From Sphingomonas sp. JC676 (GTDB taxonomy: Bacteria; Pseudomonadota; Alphaproteobacteria; Sphingomonadales; Sphingomonadaceae), in contig NZ_JACTGR010000002.1 of assembly GCF_014489075.1 (NCBI RefSeq), forward strand, positions 248,001 through 312,000: DNA of 64,000 bases, in the 5' to 3' direction. Made by a program: the position numbers and the translations under genes. Below are positions 56,076-64,000 of this stretch, in pieces (positions within the stretch are counted from its first letter, which is position 1; the number at the start of each line of letters is the position of its first letter). The notes under the pieces were generated by a model. The model was not told the origin of the DNA. It was given only the letters and a program-made list of their open reading frames with translations, and did not search any database.

Positions 56076-58738
56076 GGCGCGTAGTCATATTCGCCGCGCT
56101 GCTCCTGGTGGCGGCACCCGTTACCGGCACCCACGCGCAGGATAGCCGCGACACCGCCGCAAGCCTGTGGCGGGCCTTCCAGACGCCGCCGGACGAGGCC
56201 CGGCCGATGATACGCTGGTGGTGGTTCGGCCCTGCGGTGACCGACGCCGAGATCGATCGCGAGATCGCCGCGATGAAGGCCGGCGGCTTCGGCGGCTTCG
56301 AGGTGCAGCCCACTTATGCCCTCTCGCTGGACGACGCGCCGGCGGGGCTGCGCAACCTGCCCTATCCGTCGGACGGCTTCCTCGCCCGACTGCGCCACGC
56401 CGGCGAGACCGCGCGCAGCGAGAAGATGCGGATCGACGTGACGATCGGCAGCGGCTGGCCGTTCGGCGGCCCGCATATCCCGGTGACGCAGGCGGCGGCC
56501 GCGCTGCGCCTGGCGCGCATTCCGGTGCCGGCCCGCGCCGGGAATGTTCCGCTGCCCCGTCTCGGCCCGGGCGAGAGGCCGGTCGCCGTCTTCATCGACG
56601 GCGAACGCATTCCGCTCGGGGATGGAGAGCAGATCGCTCTGCCCGCCGCTCCGGGCGCACGCACCGCTTTGCTGTTCGTCGCCGGCCGCACCGGCCAGCA
56701 GGTGAAGCGCGCGGCGGTGGGCGCCGAAGGCTTCGTGCTCGATCATATGAGCGAAGCGGCTGTGGAGAATCATCTTCACGCGATCGGCGACCGGCTGCTC
56801 TCGGCCTTTGCCGGCGCGCCGCCGCCCTACGCGATGTTCTCGGACAGCCTCGAAGCCTATGGATCGAGCTGGACCGGCGATTTCGCCGAGCAGTTCCGCA
56901 GCCGGCGCGGCTATGACCTGGTCGATCGCCTGCCCGCTTTGTTCGCCAACGGGCTGGAGGGCGATGCCATCCGCTACGACTGGGCACGGACGCTCACCGA
57001 GCTGGTCGATGCGCGCTATCTCACGCCGATCGACGCCTGGGCCCGCAAGCACGGCACGCGTTTCCGCGCGCAGGTCTATGGCGTGCCGCCGGTCACGCTC
57101 TCTAGCAACGCGCTGGTCGCGCTGCCCGAGGGCGAAGGGGCGGACTGGCGCAACTTCACCAGCACGCGCTGGGCGGCATCGGCCGCCCATCTCTACGGCC
57201 GTCCGGTGGTGTCGTCCGAGACCTGGACCTGGCTCCACTCGCCCGCCTGGGCGGCAACGCCGCTGGACATGAAGGTCGAGGCGGATCGCCATTTCCTCCA
57301 GGGCGTGACCCAGATCATCGGCCATGGCTGGCCCTATTCGCCGCCGGGCGTCCCCGAGCCTGGCTGGGCCTTCTACGCCGCCGGCGCGTTCAACGATCAC
57401 AATCCCTGGTATCCGGCGATGCCGGCGGTGACCGGCTATCTCCAGCGCGTGAGCGCGGCGCTGCGCATGGGCAGCCCGGACGGGAGCGTCGCCATCTATC
57501 TGCCGACCGAGGATGCTTTCGCGGCGATGCGGCCGGACGACAGCTCGGTGAACCACCAGATGACCGGCCTGCTCGGCCCCGAGCTGGTCAAGCAGGCGCT
57601 CGATGCCGGCGCCGATTTCGATTTCATCGACGCGCAGGCGATCACGGCACGAGGGCTGCGCCAGAAGGTGCTGATCCTGCCCAGGCTGACGCGGATCGAT
57701 CCGGCCGCTTATCGTGCCATCGCCGACTGGACCGCGCGGGGCGGCATCCTGATCGCGACCGGGACGCCGCCCTCGCGGGGCGGCGGTCTGCTCGACGGAG
57801 CCGCGGCCACGCGCGAAGTAGCCGCGATATCGACACGCCTGTTCGGCAAGACAGGCCGTGCGCGCGTTGTCGAACCCGCGCGGCTCACTGCCGCACTGCG
57901 TGCGACCGCCGTGCCGGCGATGATACTGGACCGGCCCGATCCGGCGCTGGGCTTCGTCCACCGGCGGCTGGTGGATGGCGATCTCTATTTCCTCGCCAAT
58001 ACCGGTGCTGCACCGATCGAGACCAGCGCGCGCTTCACGGGGGGCGACCGCCCCGGCCAATGGTGGGACCCGGTCACGGGCGAGCGCAGCGACGCCGGGG
58101 CGGGCGCCATCGCGATCCGCCTCGCACCCTATCAGTCGAAACTGCTGGTCTTCACCCGCAGCCTGCCGCGCCCGGCACCCGCGCGTACCGACCAAGCCGA
58201 GCGGATCGCCGACCTCACGGGCTGGACGGTGCGCCTGGCCGACGGGCAACCGGCACCAAGCCTGGACGCGGGCCGTTCCTGGACCGACGATCCCGCACTG
58301 GTCCATTATTCGGGAGCAGCGACCTATGCGCGCGCGCTGACGCTGGAGCCCGCCGCCTTCACCGACGGCGCAAGGCTGGTACTCGACTTCGGCAAGGGCA
58401 TGCCGCAACCCGTCCAGACGACCGAGAGCCGCCCGCGCGCCGCGCTGGCGCCGCCGGTTCGTGAGGCTGCGTTGCTGCGCATCAACGGCAAGCCGGCCGG
58501 AACGCTCTGGGCCGCGCCGTGGCGGATCGACGTTACCGGCCTGCTGCATCCGGGCGAGAACCGCATCGAGGTGATGGTGATGAACGGGGCGCTCAACCGG
58601 CTGGCGGGCCGCCCCCTCCCCGACCGGCGCCTGCTGACGCTGCGCTACGGCGAACGCTTCCAAGACCAGGATCAGGACAAGATCGCTCCGGCGCCCTCCG
58701 GCCTGCTCGGCCCGGTCACGCTCGAACGCATCCGATAG
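56072..58738 (+). CDS. GH106 alpha-L-rhamnosidase-like protein
   Basis: 888 residues from GTG 56072 (GTGA overlap with the GH28 stop); the open frame continues upstream inside GH28 but has no signal peptide. Signal sequence VIFAALLLVAAPVTGTHA. GH106 hallmarks: RPMIRWWWFGPAVTDAEID, MKAGGFGGFEVQPTYALS, and a C-terminal sugar-binding-like sandwich (LLRINGKPAGTLWAAPWRID, GENRIEVMVMNGALNRLAG). GH106 enzymes remove alpha-L-rhamnose from rhamnogalacturonan side chains and backbone ends. Coupled to GH28, so the two act together. Confidence 0.9.
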   Translation: MRRVVIFAALLLVAAPVTGTHAQDSRDTAASLWRAFQTPPDEARPMIRWWWFGPAVTDAEIDREIAAMKAGGFGGFEVQPTYALSLDDAPAGLRNLPYPSDGFLARLRHAGETARSEKMRIDVTIGSGWPFGGPHIPVTQAAAALRLARIPVPARAGNVPLPRLGPGERPVAVFIDGERIPLGDGEQIALPAAPGARTALLFVAGRTGQQVKRAAVGAEGFVLDHMSEAAVENHLHAIGDRLLSAFAGAPPPYAMFSDSLEAYGSSWTGDFAEQFRSRRGYDLVDRLPALFANGLEGDAIRYDWARTLTELVDARYLTPIDAWARKHGTRFRAQVYGVPPVTLSSNALVALPEGEGADWRNFTSTRWAASAAHLYGRPVVSSETWTWLHSPAWAATPLDMKVEADRHFLQGVTQIIGHGWPYSPPGVPEPGWAFYAAGAFNDHNPWYPAMPAVTGYLQRVSAALRMGSPDGSVAIYLPTEDAFAAMRPDDSSVNHQMTGLLGPELVKQALDAGADFDFIDAQAITARGLRQKVLILPRLTRIDPAAYRAIADWTARGGILIATGTPPSRGGGLLDGAAATREVAAISTRLFGKTGRARVVEPARLTAALRATAVPAMILDRPDPALGFVHRRLVDGDLYFLANTGAAPIETSARFTGGDRPGQWWDPVTGERSDAGAGAIAIRLAPYQSKLLVFTRSLPRPAPARTDQAERIADLTGWTVRLADGQPAPSLDAGRSWTDDPALVHYSGAATYARALTLEPAAFTDGARLVLDFGKGMPQPVQTTESRPRAALAPPVREAALLRINGKPAGTLWAAPWRIDVTGLLHPGENRIEVMVMNGALNRLAGRPLPDRRLLTLRYGERFQDQDQDKIAPAPSGLLGPVTLERIR

Positions 58739-58804
58739 AGGGCACCGCCAAGGTTTAACGCATCAACGGAAAGAGCCGGACAGCCGGCGACAATGGAGGG
58801 GAAG

Positions 58805-60178
58805 ATGCCGCGTACCGCAATCCGGACCGCCGTCCTGTCTTTGACTTTCGGCCTGCCACTGGCGTTGGCCCCCGCAGCCGAGGCGCAGCTCGCCGCGCCT
58901 TCCGGCGGCATGCATCGCGATGCCGTGACCGACGTCGCCGACGCGCCGACGCGGCTCAAGCCTGCCTATGCGGTTCCGTACGGCCGCCCCTCGGAAGCCG
59001 CGGTCAAGGCGGTGATGGATCGGATATTGGGCTATATCGATCGCGAGACGCCGACTGCCCTGGTCGACGCCGCGGACAAGGAACAGCGCTTGGATGGCGA
59101 GCTGGCACCGGGCAGTCGCTTCCGCTCGGCCTATCGTCTCACCAGCTATGAATGGGGAGTCACCTATTCGGGCGCGCTTCTCGCCGGCGAGGTGACCGGC
59201 GACGCGCGCTATACCCGCTACGTCGCGGATCGGCTCGGTACGGTCGTGGACGTGGCGAACCGCTATCGCCGGCAGAAGACGACCGCGGACCAGACGCCGG
59301 TCCGCCAGATGCTGGCGCCCGGCAGGCTCGACGATTCGGGTGCGATGGCGGCAGCCTTGATCAAGGCGCAGCGCGCCGGGGTCGTCACGCGAGGCCGCGT
59401 GCAGATCGACACCTATCTCGACTGGATCGCCAATCAGCAGTTCCGCCTGTCCGACGGTACGCTCGCCCGGCAGGTGCCGATGCCGAGCACGCTGTGGCTC
59501 GACGATCTCTATATGAGCGTGCCGGCGCTGGCGCAGATGGGGGCGCTAACCGGCGAGCGACGCTATTTCGACGATGCCGTCCGCCAGGTGCTGCAATTTT
59601 CGAAGCGCATGTTCGTGGCCGAGACGGGCCTCTATCGGCATGGTTGGGTCGACGGCATGGATCCTCATCCGGCCTTTTTCTGGGGACGGGCGAATGGTTG
59701 GGCGATCGTGGCGACGATCGAACTGCTGGAAGTGCTGCCGGCGGACCATCCCGGCCGGCCCGCCATCCTCGAGCAATTGCGCGCCCATGCCGCCGGGCTG
59801 GCCAGGGTTCAGTCGGGCACGGGCCTCTGGCATCAGCTGCTCGACCGGCCCGACAGCTATCTCGAGACCTCCGCCACCGCGATGTATGCCTATGCGCTCG
59901 CCCGGGCGGTCAACCGCGGCTGGCTCGATCGCCGCGTCTACGCCCCGGTCGCCGTGCTCGCCTGGAACGCCGTGACGACCAAGGTCAACGCGGCCGGCGA
60001 AGTAGAGGATGTATGTGTCGGCACCGGCATGGCCTTCGACCCTGCCTTTTATTATCATCGCCCGCGCCACGTCAGGGCGGCGCATGGATATGGGCCGGTG
60101 TTGCTGGCGGGAGCCGAGATCATCGCGTTGCTGCGCAAGGATACTGCCGGGCCCCGAGACAATCTCCTGTTTCGATAG
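58805..60178 (+). CDS. GH105 unsaturated rhamnogalacturonyl/glucuronyl hydrolase
   Basis: 457 residues from ATG 58805, with GGAGGGG at 58796-58802; ATG 58793 is in frame and overlaps that site. Signal peptide (LSLTFGLPLALAPAAEAQ). (alpha/alpha)6-barrel with WLDDLYMSVPALAQMG, RHGWVDGMDPHPAFFWGRAN, GWAIVATIELLEVLP, and GLWHQLLDRPDSYLETSATAM. The catalytic aspartate of the family is in the WLDDLYM segment. GH105 enzymes remove the unsaturated uronic acid left by pectate or rhamnogalacturonan lyases. Located 66 bases after GH106. Confidence 0.93.
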   Translation: MPRTAIRTAVLSLTFGLPLALAPAAEAQLAAPSGGMHRDAVTDVADAPTRLKPAYAVPYGRPSEAAVKAVMDRILGYIDRETPTALVDAADKEQRLDGELAPGSRFRSAYRLTSYEWGVTYSGALLAGEVTGDARYTRYVADRLGTVVDVANRYRRQKTTADQTPVRQMLAPGRLDDSGAMAAALIKAQRAGVVTRGRVQIDTYLDWIANQQFRLSDGTLARQVPMPSTLWLDDLYMSVPALAQMGALTGERRYFDDAVRQVLQFSKRMFVAETGLYRHGWVDGMDPHPAFFWGRANGWAIVATIELLEVLPADHPGRPAILEQLRAHAAGLARVQSGTGLWHQLLDRPDSYLETSATAMYAYALARAVNRGWLDRRVYAPVAVLAWNAVTTKVNAAGEVEDVCVGTGMAFDPAFYYHRPRHVRAAHGYGPVLLAGAEIIALLRKDTAGPRDNLLFR

Positions 60179-60231
60179 ATGCCTGGGAATTGGGCCGTGG
60201 GCGCCGGCGATATCCGAGATCGATCCCGCTG

Positions 60232-61002
60232 TTACCGGTCCGCTGCCCGATCGTACCCCAGCTCTCTGCTGACGCGCTCTGCGGTATTGGCAACATGATG
60301 CGCGACATCAACTATGATCCCCTCGGTCAGATAGTGGGCCGCGCTCGCGATACTTATCGCGACGCAAATATTGCCGTCTGCGTCGCGAACAGGCGCCGCA
60401 ACCGAGCGCACGCCGTCACCGATTTCGCTCTCATGCAATACTACGCCCCTTGCGATATGCCTTCGCATCGCAGCGAGCCAGCCCTGGACGGCTAGGGGAT
60501 CGGGGTTCGCCGCTGTGGACTTGGCGTAAAGGCGCGCCAGGCTTTGCTCGTCCTCATCGAACAACAAGGCCTTTCCGATCCCGGTCTCGGCAATTGGCCG
60601 CCGGTCTCCCGGTGCCGTCGCAACGCGTAGCCGTTGCCGGCCGGTGGCTCGATCCAGATGGCGCGACGAGTCGCCCTCACGCTTGCCGACAAAGGCGCAG
60701 AAACCGGTAGTCTCCGACAACTGCTCGAGAAAAGGACGCACCACGCGGACATAGTCCACCCGCTCCTTCGCGACCGCCCCGAGCTGCAGCAATTTGGGGC
60801 CCAAGGCGATCCCCTCAACCGTCACCGTCAGATATCCTCTGGATCGTAGCGCGTGCGCCAGGCGATGCGTGGTCGTCTTGCTCAGGCCAAGCTTGCCCGC
60901 GACCGAGGAGAATTTGGCAGGCCCCAGCAGCGTTTCGTCAAGGATGTCGAGCGCGCGCATAAGCGTCTGCGTTCCCTTCGGAATTTGGTCGTCGCCTGGC
61001 AT
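60232..61002 (-). CDS. IclR family transcriptional regulator
   Basis: 256 residues from ATG 61002. N-terminal winged helix-turn-helix (about 12-65: TQTLMRALDILDETLLG, VAGKLGLSKTTTHRLAHALR) and a C-terminal IclR effector domain (GFCAFVGKREGDSSRHLDRA, IGKALLFDEDEQSLARLY, VRSVAAPVRDADGNICVAIS). The protein is convergent with the GH105 gene and on the same strand as GH115 (133-base gap). A likely regulator of the polysaccharide genes, with a sugar acid or rhamnose-derived effector as an inference. Confidence 0.92.
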   Translation of the reverse strand: MPGDDQIPKGTQTLMRALDILDETLLGPAKFSSVAGKLGLSKTTTHRLAHALRSRGYLTVTVEGIALGPKLLQLGAVAKERVDYVRVVRPFLEQLSETTGFCAFVGKREGDSSRHLDRATGRQRLRVATAPGDRRPIAETGIGKALLFDEDEQSLARLYAKSTAANPDPLAVQGWLAAMRRHIARGVVLHESEIGDGVRSVAAPVRDADGNICVAISIASAAHYLTEGIIVDVAHHVANTAERVSRELGYDRAADR

Positions 61003-61135
61003 TGGGCTCCTTTCGCACCGCCACTCATACACAAGCCGATACGGAAAGAACACGAACCCCAGACGGCGTACTTCGCCTGTGCCGCAGTGTCATCCCGGCC
61101 CGTAAGCTCGGGGGAAATGTTCGCCTTGGGAGGCC

Positions 61136-63892
61136 TCAGCGATCCGGCGGCGCGCCATAATAGTCCGGCGCCCCGTCGAGCCGAACATCGATGCGATCGA
61201 GCAGAAAGCCCGGATCGAGCGCGTAGAGTCGTATCTGGTGGGCGCCGCCGGCAAGCCGGGGCAGCGCAATGCTGCGAACCGCATTGTTGGAGAGGACGTT
61301 CCGCTTCCACGCTTCGCTGCGCCCGTGCGTCTCGAAATCGAGGATCTGGATCGCGCCATCGTCCACCTGCACGCCCAGCCTGAGCCCGTGCGCGGCAAGC
61401 GGATGCGCGGGCAGCGCCACGACACGCAGTTCGGCGTCTGCCTCGTCGCCCGTGCGGAATCGAAGCGAGATCGGCTTTCCGGCATCGCCGGACCAGACCG
61501 AAGCCAAACCTAAGCGTGAACGCAGCGCCGCGCCGCGCGAGCCCAGCCCCGGAACGCGTTCCCACGCGGCGCCTTCCCCCAGCGGCGCTTCGGCAGCCGC
61601 CAAGGAGATGATCCGGTTCATCTCGACCGGCACGTCGGCGCTCGCAGGCAGGACATTCGCCGTCAGCCGGATCATCCGCCCGCCGCACTCGACCGAACCC
61701 GCCCCGACCACGGCATGCCCGTCGAAATCAACGCGCACGCGCTGCTCGAAACCGTTTTCGGCATCGAGCCGGCCCCGGGACGCTTCGAAGGACAAGCCTT
61801 TCGCCCCGGCGAGCGACCAGTCCGTGGCCTGGCCGTTGCTGGATATCGTCACGGCATGGCCGGCGGGCCGGCCGGGCGCGAAGACCAGCTCGCTCGAATC
61901 CACCGTGCAGCCCGCCTTTGGCTGGAGTGCGGCCCGGGGGTAAACGGGCTCGTCAAACACCGGCAGGCGGCGTGGCGCCATGTCCATGATTCCGCGCCAC
62001 TTGCCGCCATTCTGGCTGTTGTACGCCGCCGTGTCCGCTACGATCGCCGCGTGCGCCGCACGCGCCTGCTCGGCATAGGCGTTCACATCGGCGCGTCCCT
62101 GACGCGCGTAGAGCGCCGCCAGATCGAGCTTCAAGTTGCGCACATTGATATTGGCGGCGCTGCGGACCGGGTAGAGGACGAACTGGAAGAATGCGTCCTT
62201 TCGGTCCGCGGGAATCCGCGCGGCAATGGCCTCGGCCCTGCGCTTTAGATCGACATAGCGGTCGATGCGGACCTGCGCCTCCGCGCCGCCGCTGCGGACA
62301 TAGTCGCCGATGCGGATCGGACGCGTCGGCTCGACTTGGCTAAACCCCATGAATTCGGGCCGCCGCTCGAACGCGAGGTCGTAATAGTCCGCAAGGATAC
62401 CAGCGATCGCGCCCGCATCGCCGCCGCCGAATTGCTGCGCCACCCAGCCCTCTAGATGCGCGCGCGCATCCTGCTCAGAGGTTCGGCGGTCGAAGGCGAT
62501 ATCGAGGAAATATTGCGTGAGATATTCGCTCGGCTTGATGTCGCCGACATTGACCACCCAGATCTTACGCGCGTGCATCTGCCAGGCGCGATCGAGCTGC
62601 TCGCGGATCAGCGCGGGATGCGTCGTCGCCAACCACAGATAGTCGTGCGGCCGCCCCCAATAGGAGATGTGGTAATAGATGCCCGACCCGCCGGCACGGG
62701 CCTGTTCGCGCGGGTTAGGGAGCTGGCTGATATAGCCGTAATTGTCGTCAGGCCAGATCAGCGTGACATCTTCCGGCACCTCGAGGCCGGCCGCATAGGT
62801 GTCGAGCACTTCCTTATAGAGCGTCAGCACCTGCGGCACTTGCGCAGCGGGGCGCTTCTGCGCGGCGCTCAGCAGGTCGCGCTGCACCGCCATCGCCCGG
62901 GTCATCGCGTCGCGCGCCATCGCGGGTGTCGTGGCGCCCTCCATGGCGGAATCGTGCCTGCCGCGCAGCCCGATCGAATAGAGGTTCTCGAATGCCTTCA
63001 CCTGCTCGGCACGCTCGCGCCAATAGGCGATCATCGAATCGCGATTGGTGAAGAAGTTGAAGGGCCCGCGCGTCTTCTCATCCCATTCGCGGACGTTGTT
63101 CCGCATCATCGGCTCGGCATGCGAGGTGCCGACGACGATCGCATAGTCGCGGGCCACCTCGGCATTGCCGGGGATCTGATAGAAGGGCTTGGTCGAATCG
63201 TGCATCGCCGGCCAGATCAGATTGGCCTTCAACCGCCACATCAGCTCGAAGACGCGCGCATAGGTCTTGGGCCCGATATCGCCCGTCTCCGGCTCGTAGG
63301 TCTTGGCCGCCCAGGGCTGGAGCCCCCAATCCTCGTCGTTGAGGAAGATGCCGCGATACTGGACCGAGGGCGCATCCGAGAGTCGCCGCCCGCCATCGAC
63401 CGCCAGCCGGCCAACGCGGCGCGGCGCGGCGTCGGCCCACCATTCCCAGGCGGAGACGCCGATCTCGCGGCTCAGGTCGATCGTCCCCCAGATCGCGCCG
63501 CGGCGGTCCGATCCGGCGATCAGCAAATAGCGTCTGGACGGATCGCGCTTCGAACGCAGCGCCACGCGGACATAGCGCTCCCACTGGCCTCGCAGGGCGG
63601 AAAGCTCGACGCCGGTATCCTGGGCAACCGCGCGCACCAGATCGGAATCGTATCGGCCGACAACAATGCAAAGCTTCGCGCAGTGCGCGAGATCGGGCGA
63701 TACCACCGGCGCCTGACCGGTCACACGCGTCAGATCGCGCCCGAGAAGCTCCGCCGCCAATGTCGCCGAGCGCTCGCGATCATGGACGATGCCGGCCAGC
63801 TGCCGCCCGTCGAACAGGACGATCTGTTGGGCCCGCGCCGGTGCCGCCAGCCCCACGAGGCACAGGAGCAAGGCGGCCAGCCGGGTCAGCAT
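61136..63892 (-). CDS. GH115 alpha-glucuronidase-type glycoside hydrolase
   Basis: 918 residues. Signal peptide (LAALLLCLVGLAAPARAQ). GH115 hallmarks across the chain: GSDRRGAIWGTIDLSREIGV, WEWWADAAP, YRGIFLNDEDWGLQPWA, MWRLKANLIWPAMHDST, GTSHAEPMMRNNVREWD, IWPDDNYGYISQLPNP, and SGIYYHISYWGRPHDYLW. A C-terminal beta-sandwich about 680-918. GH115 enzymes remove (4-O-methyl)glucuronic acid from xylan side chains. Its start lies one base past the stop of the next upstream gene, so the two form an operon. Confidence 0.93.
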   Translation of the reverse strand: MLTRLAALLLCLVGLAAPARAQQIVLFDGRQLAGIVHDRERSATLAAELLGRDLTRVTGQAPVVSPDLAHCAKLCIVVGRYDSDLVRAVAQDTGVELSALRGQWERYVRVALRSKRDPSRRYLLIAGSDRRGAIWGTIDLSREIGVSAWEWWADAAPRRVGRLAVDGGRRLSDAPSVQYRGIFLNDEDWGLQPWAAKTYEPETGDIGPKTYARVFELMWRLKANLIWPAMHDSTKPFYQIPGNAEVARDYAIVVGTSHAEPMMRNNVREWDEKTRGPFNFFTNRDSMIAYWRERAEQVKAFENLYSIGLRGRHDSAMEGATTPAMARDAMTRAMAVQRDLLSAAQKRPAAQVPQVLTLYKEVLDTYAAGLEVPEDVTLIWPDDNYGYISQLPNPREQARAGGSGIYYHISYWGRPHDYLWLATTHPALIREQLDRAWQMHARKIWVVNVGDIKPSEYLTQYFLDIAFDRRTSEQDARAHLEGWVAQQFGGGDAGAIAGILADYYDLAFERRPEFMGFSQVEPTRPIRIGDYVRSGGAEAQVRIDRYVDLKRRAEAIAARIPADRKDAFFQFVLYPVRSAANINVRNLKLDLAALYARQGRADVNAYAEQARAAHAAIVADTAAYNSQNGGKWRGIMDMAPRRLPVFDEPVYPRAALQPKAGCTVDSSELVFAPGRPAGHAVTISSNGQATDWSLAGAKGLSFEASRGRLDAENGFEQRVRVDFDGHAVVGAGSVECGGRMIRLTANVLPASADVPVEMNRIISLAAAEAPLGEGAAWERVPGLGSRGAALRSRLGLASVWSGDAGKPISLRFRTGDEADAELRVVALPAHPLAAHGLRLGVQVDDGAIQILDFETHGRSEAWKRNVLSNNAVRSIALPRLAGGAHQIRLYALDPGFLLDRIDVRLDGAPDYYGAPPDR

Positions 63893-63893
63893 C

Positions 63894-64000
63894 CTATTTC
63901 GCCGGGCCGTTGAAGTCCGCCTCGACGATTCCGAGGCGCCATCCCGGCGGCACCGAGTCCGCGCCGGTATCGCCCGCCTTGCGCGCGGTATCGAGCTCGA
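63894..64000 (-). CDS. 3' end of a gene upstream of GH115 (partial)
   Basis: Only the last 34 codons and the TAG stop are in the window (residues ending GWRLGIVEADFNGPAK). The stop is one base from the GH115 ATG, so the gene is the upstream member of the GH115 operon. Too short to identify; a glycoside-hydrolase or related secreted enzyme would fit the neighbourhood. Confidence 0.7.
   Translation of the reverse strand, partial: ELDTARKAGDTGADSVPPGWRLGIVEADFNGPAK

Noticed and set aside
55916..58663. 915-codon open frame antisense to the GH106 gene
   Set aside because: It mirrors the third-position GC bias of a confident glycosidase gene and has no ribosome site or family features.

Overview
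The window is GC-rich chromosomal DNA from an alphaproteobacterium, most likely Sphingomonas or a close relative in the Sphingomonadaceae. The evidence is a dcw cell-wall/division cluster of alphaproteobacterial type, a TorF-type porin, a PEPxxWA-CTERM protein, an NDUFA12-type complex I subunit, DUF2155 and DUF192 proteins, a GTTC-N7-GTTC (alphaproteobacterial) LexA box, and inverted-repeat elements of the kind scattered through sphingomonad genomes. No phage, transposase, CRISPR array or rRNA operon is seen. One tRNA gene is present (tRNA-Trp).

Layout. 1-7.5 kb, minus strand: tatABC (protein export), scpAB (condensin partners), nagZ (peptidoglycan recycling), a PilZ gene, a SPOR-domain protein and argS. 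7.5-12.3 kb: a DUF1501/DUF1800 pair, two small secreted proteins that share a bidirectional terminator, and a TorF-like porin. These lie between argS and dgt. 12.3-15.3 kb: dgt and a TPR/SPOR protein. 15.4-33.9 kb, minus strand: the dcw cluster in transcription order mraZ, rsmH, ftsL, ftsI, murE, murF, mraY, murD, ftsW, murG, murC, a 64-codon unnamed gene, murB, ddl, ftsQ, ftsA, ftsZ. From mraZ to ftsQ every stop overlaps the next start by 1 or 4 bases. Upstream of mraZ is a 489-base region with a candidate promoter and an array of four GGG elements at exact 10-base spacing that resembles MraZ boxes.

34.4-47 kb, mixed strands: cysK, a small methyltransferase, an Mpo1-like protein, a uracil/hypoxanthine-DNA glycosylase, a YfbK-like VWA lipoprotein, a GAF sensor kinase, dinB with a perfect LexA box, several lipoproteins, an orphan ParA ATPase, aat overlapping a DUF2155 gene tail-to-tail, NDUFA12, DUF192, a double cold-shock protein and recX. 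47-54.2 kb: a fatty acyl-AMP ligase, a TetR/reductase divergent pair with a repeated operator-like sequence, a GGDEF-EAL protein and a PEP-CTERM protein.

54.3-64 kb: directly after tRNA-Trp lies a plant-polysaccharide locus: GH28 polygalacturonase, GH106 rhamnosidase, GH105 unsaturated glycuronyl hydrolase, an IclR regulator, a GH115 glucuronidase, and the 3' end of one more gene cut by the window edge. Together these look like a rhamnogalacturonan/pectin (plus glucuronoxylan-type) degradation system. Many start codons were moved inside longer open frames on the evidence of stop/start overlaps, ribosome binding sites or signal peptides. Each such choice is stated in the entry.
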